Below are positions 5,332-6,077 of a stretch of 6,077 nt of DNA, in pieces. A program made the position numbers and the translations under genes. This stretch comes from Clostridia bacterium (lineage in GTDB: Bacteria > Bacillota > Clostridia > Christensenellales > Maliibacteriaceae). Numbering within the stretch: the stretch's first letter is position 1; each line of letters starts with the position of its first letter. The notes under the pieces are model-generated. The model saw only the letters and a list, made by a program, of their open reading frames with translations. It searched no databases and was not told where the DNA came from. The stretch covers positions 1 to 6,077 of the forward strand of contig JAGBGW010000230.1 of assembly GCA_017935825.1 (NCBI GenBank), given 5' to 3'.

Positions 5332-6077
5332 ATGGCATTTGAACAGAAAAAAATTGTCTGCGTGGGCATGATGACCTGCGACGTATATTACTACGGTCTT
5401 GACCCCGAGACTCTCTCCCTTGCAAACAGCGCCACCACCCGTGTGGTCACTGCAGGCGGCGGCGATGCAACCAACGTCTGCATCGACTTTGCACACATGG
5501 GCTATGATGCACTGCTGGTGGGTCTTCTGGGCAACGACTTCTTTGGCGACGGCCTGATGAAGGTGACGACCAATGCAGGTGTGGATGTATCCAATATCAT
5601 TCGCAGGGATGATGTGGAGACCACCACCACCGTCATCATGTATCGCAGTGATGCAAAGGATGCTTCTGATCGCCACTGTGTCCGTAACGAGGGCGGCAAT
5701 GCAAAAATCTGCCGCAGCGATATCACCGACGACATGCTGATGGGCGCAGACCACCTGCACTATGGCTCTTTCGGTCCTCTCAAGAGCCTGGACGGTGAAG
5801 GTGGCGCAGACCTTTTGAAGCGCGCAAAGGAGCTTGGTCTTTCCACCTCTCTTGACGTAAAGGGTCTTGGCAGAGATTTTAAGAAGCTGGAAGTCATGCT
5901 GCCCTATGTGGATCTGTTCATGCCCAACATCGACGAAGTGGCTGACCTTACGGGATTGACCGACCTGCAGGAGATCAAGGCATTCTTCAAATCCCGCGGC
6001 GTAGGCACCATGTGCATCAAGATGGCAGAAAAGGGCGTGTTCATCAGCGACGGCGAGCATGATGTGATTTTGTCCAC
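5332..6077 (+). CDS. PfkB-family carbohydrate kinase (paralogue 2), cut by right edge
   Basis: The frame is open from ATG 5332 for 248 codons to the window end. The C-terminal part, where the catalytic GAGD motif should be, is not visible. The protein is a paralogue of the preceding kinase, with nearly half the residues identical by eye. Shared segments include CVGMMTCD, YYYG, GGDATNV, DRHC, DHLHYGSFGP, FMPNI and IKMAEKGVF. Its PfkB N-terminal signature is GGGDATN at residues 42-48, and N199 and E202 lie in MPNIDE. The region around residues 26-41 and the lid-like segment differ from the first kinase, so the substrate may differ. The 12-base gap and strong ribosome binding site indicate the same operon. 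Substrate unknown; related to ribokinase, adenosine and fructose kinases only at family level. Confidence 0.9.
   Translation, partial: MAFEQKKIVCVGMMTCDVYYYGLDPETLSLANSATTRVVTAGGGDATNVCIDFAHMGYDALLVGLLGNDFFGDGLMKVTTNAGVDVSNIIRRDDVETTTTVIMYRSDAKDASDRHCVRNEGGNAKICRSDITDDMLMGADHLHYGSFGPLKSLDGEGGADLLKRAKELGLSTSLDVKGLGRDFKKLEVMLPYVDLFMPNIDEVADLTGLTDLQEIKAFFKSRGVGTMCIKMAEKGVFISDGEHDVILS

Noticed and set aside
4306..6060. Very long minus-strand open frame opposite both kinases
   Set aside because: Spans two separate plus-strand genes and their junction, and its own internal similarity only reflects the kinase duplication. No ribosome binding site or domain supports it.

Overview
The window looks like chromosomal DNA from a Gram-positive anaerobe of the Clostridia, probably a gut Oscillospirales/Ruminococcaceae-type organism. 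The grounds are strong AGGAGG-type ribosome binding sites, a probable TTG start, sigma-A-type promoters, moderate GC content, and a secreted lysozyme carrying a C-terminal type I dockerin. The genus cannot be fixed from the sequence alone.

Left part (1-2169, minus strand): a two-gene secreted/surface unit read leftward. The first gene (789-2087) encodes an exported GH25 lysozyme (1,4-beta-N-acetylmuramidase) followed by a small linker module and a complete two-repeat dockerin. Twenty-nine bases downstream begins a second exported protein (759 to the left edge, incomplete). It has a signal peptide, an Ig-like beta-rich region and a long Pro/Thr/Ser linker, and continues beyond the window. A promoter for the unit is visible at 2142-2169.

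Middle (2088-2365): a 278-base divergent intergenic region. It contains the leftward promoter, a short inverted repeat over its -35 box, an AT-rich stretch with nested inverted repeats, and a near-consensus rightward promoter (TTGACA, 17 bases, GATAAT) with a short leader before tyrS.

Right part (2366-6077, plus strand): tyrosyl-tRNA synthetase (tyrS), a YigZ/IMPACT-family protein, and two tandem paralogous PfkB-family carbohydrate kinases, the second cut by the window edge. The tyrS-yigZ gap (106 bases) holds two strong inverted repeats, the second with a U-tract. The last three genes are tightly spaced (25 and 12 bases) and probably co-transcribed. tyrS and yigZ are housekeeping genes. The kinases have unusual shared motifs and an unknown substrate.

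The most noteworthy points are the dockerin-bearing lysozyme with its incomplete surface-protein partner, the tandem divergent kinases, and the paired hairpins between tyrS and yigZ. I see no CRISPR array, tRNA, rRNA, insertion sequence or clearly novel defence system.
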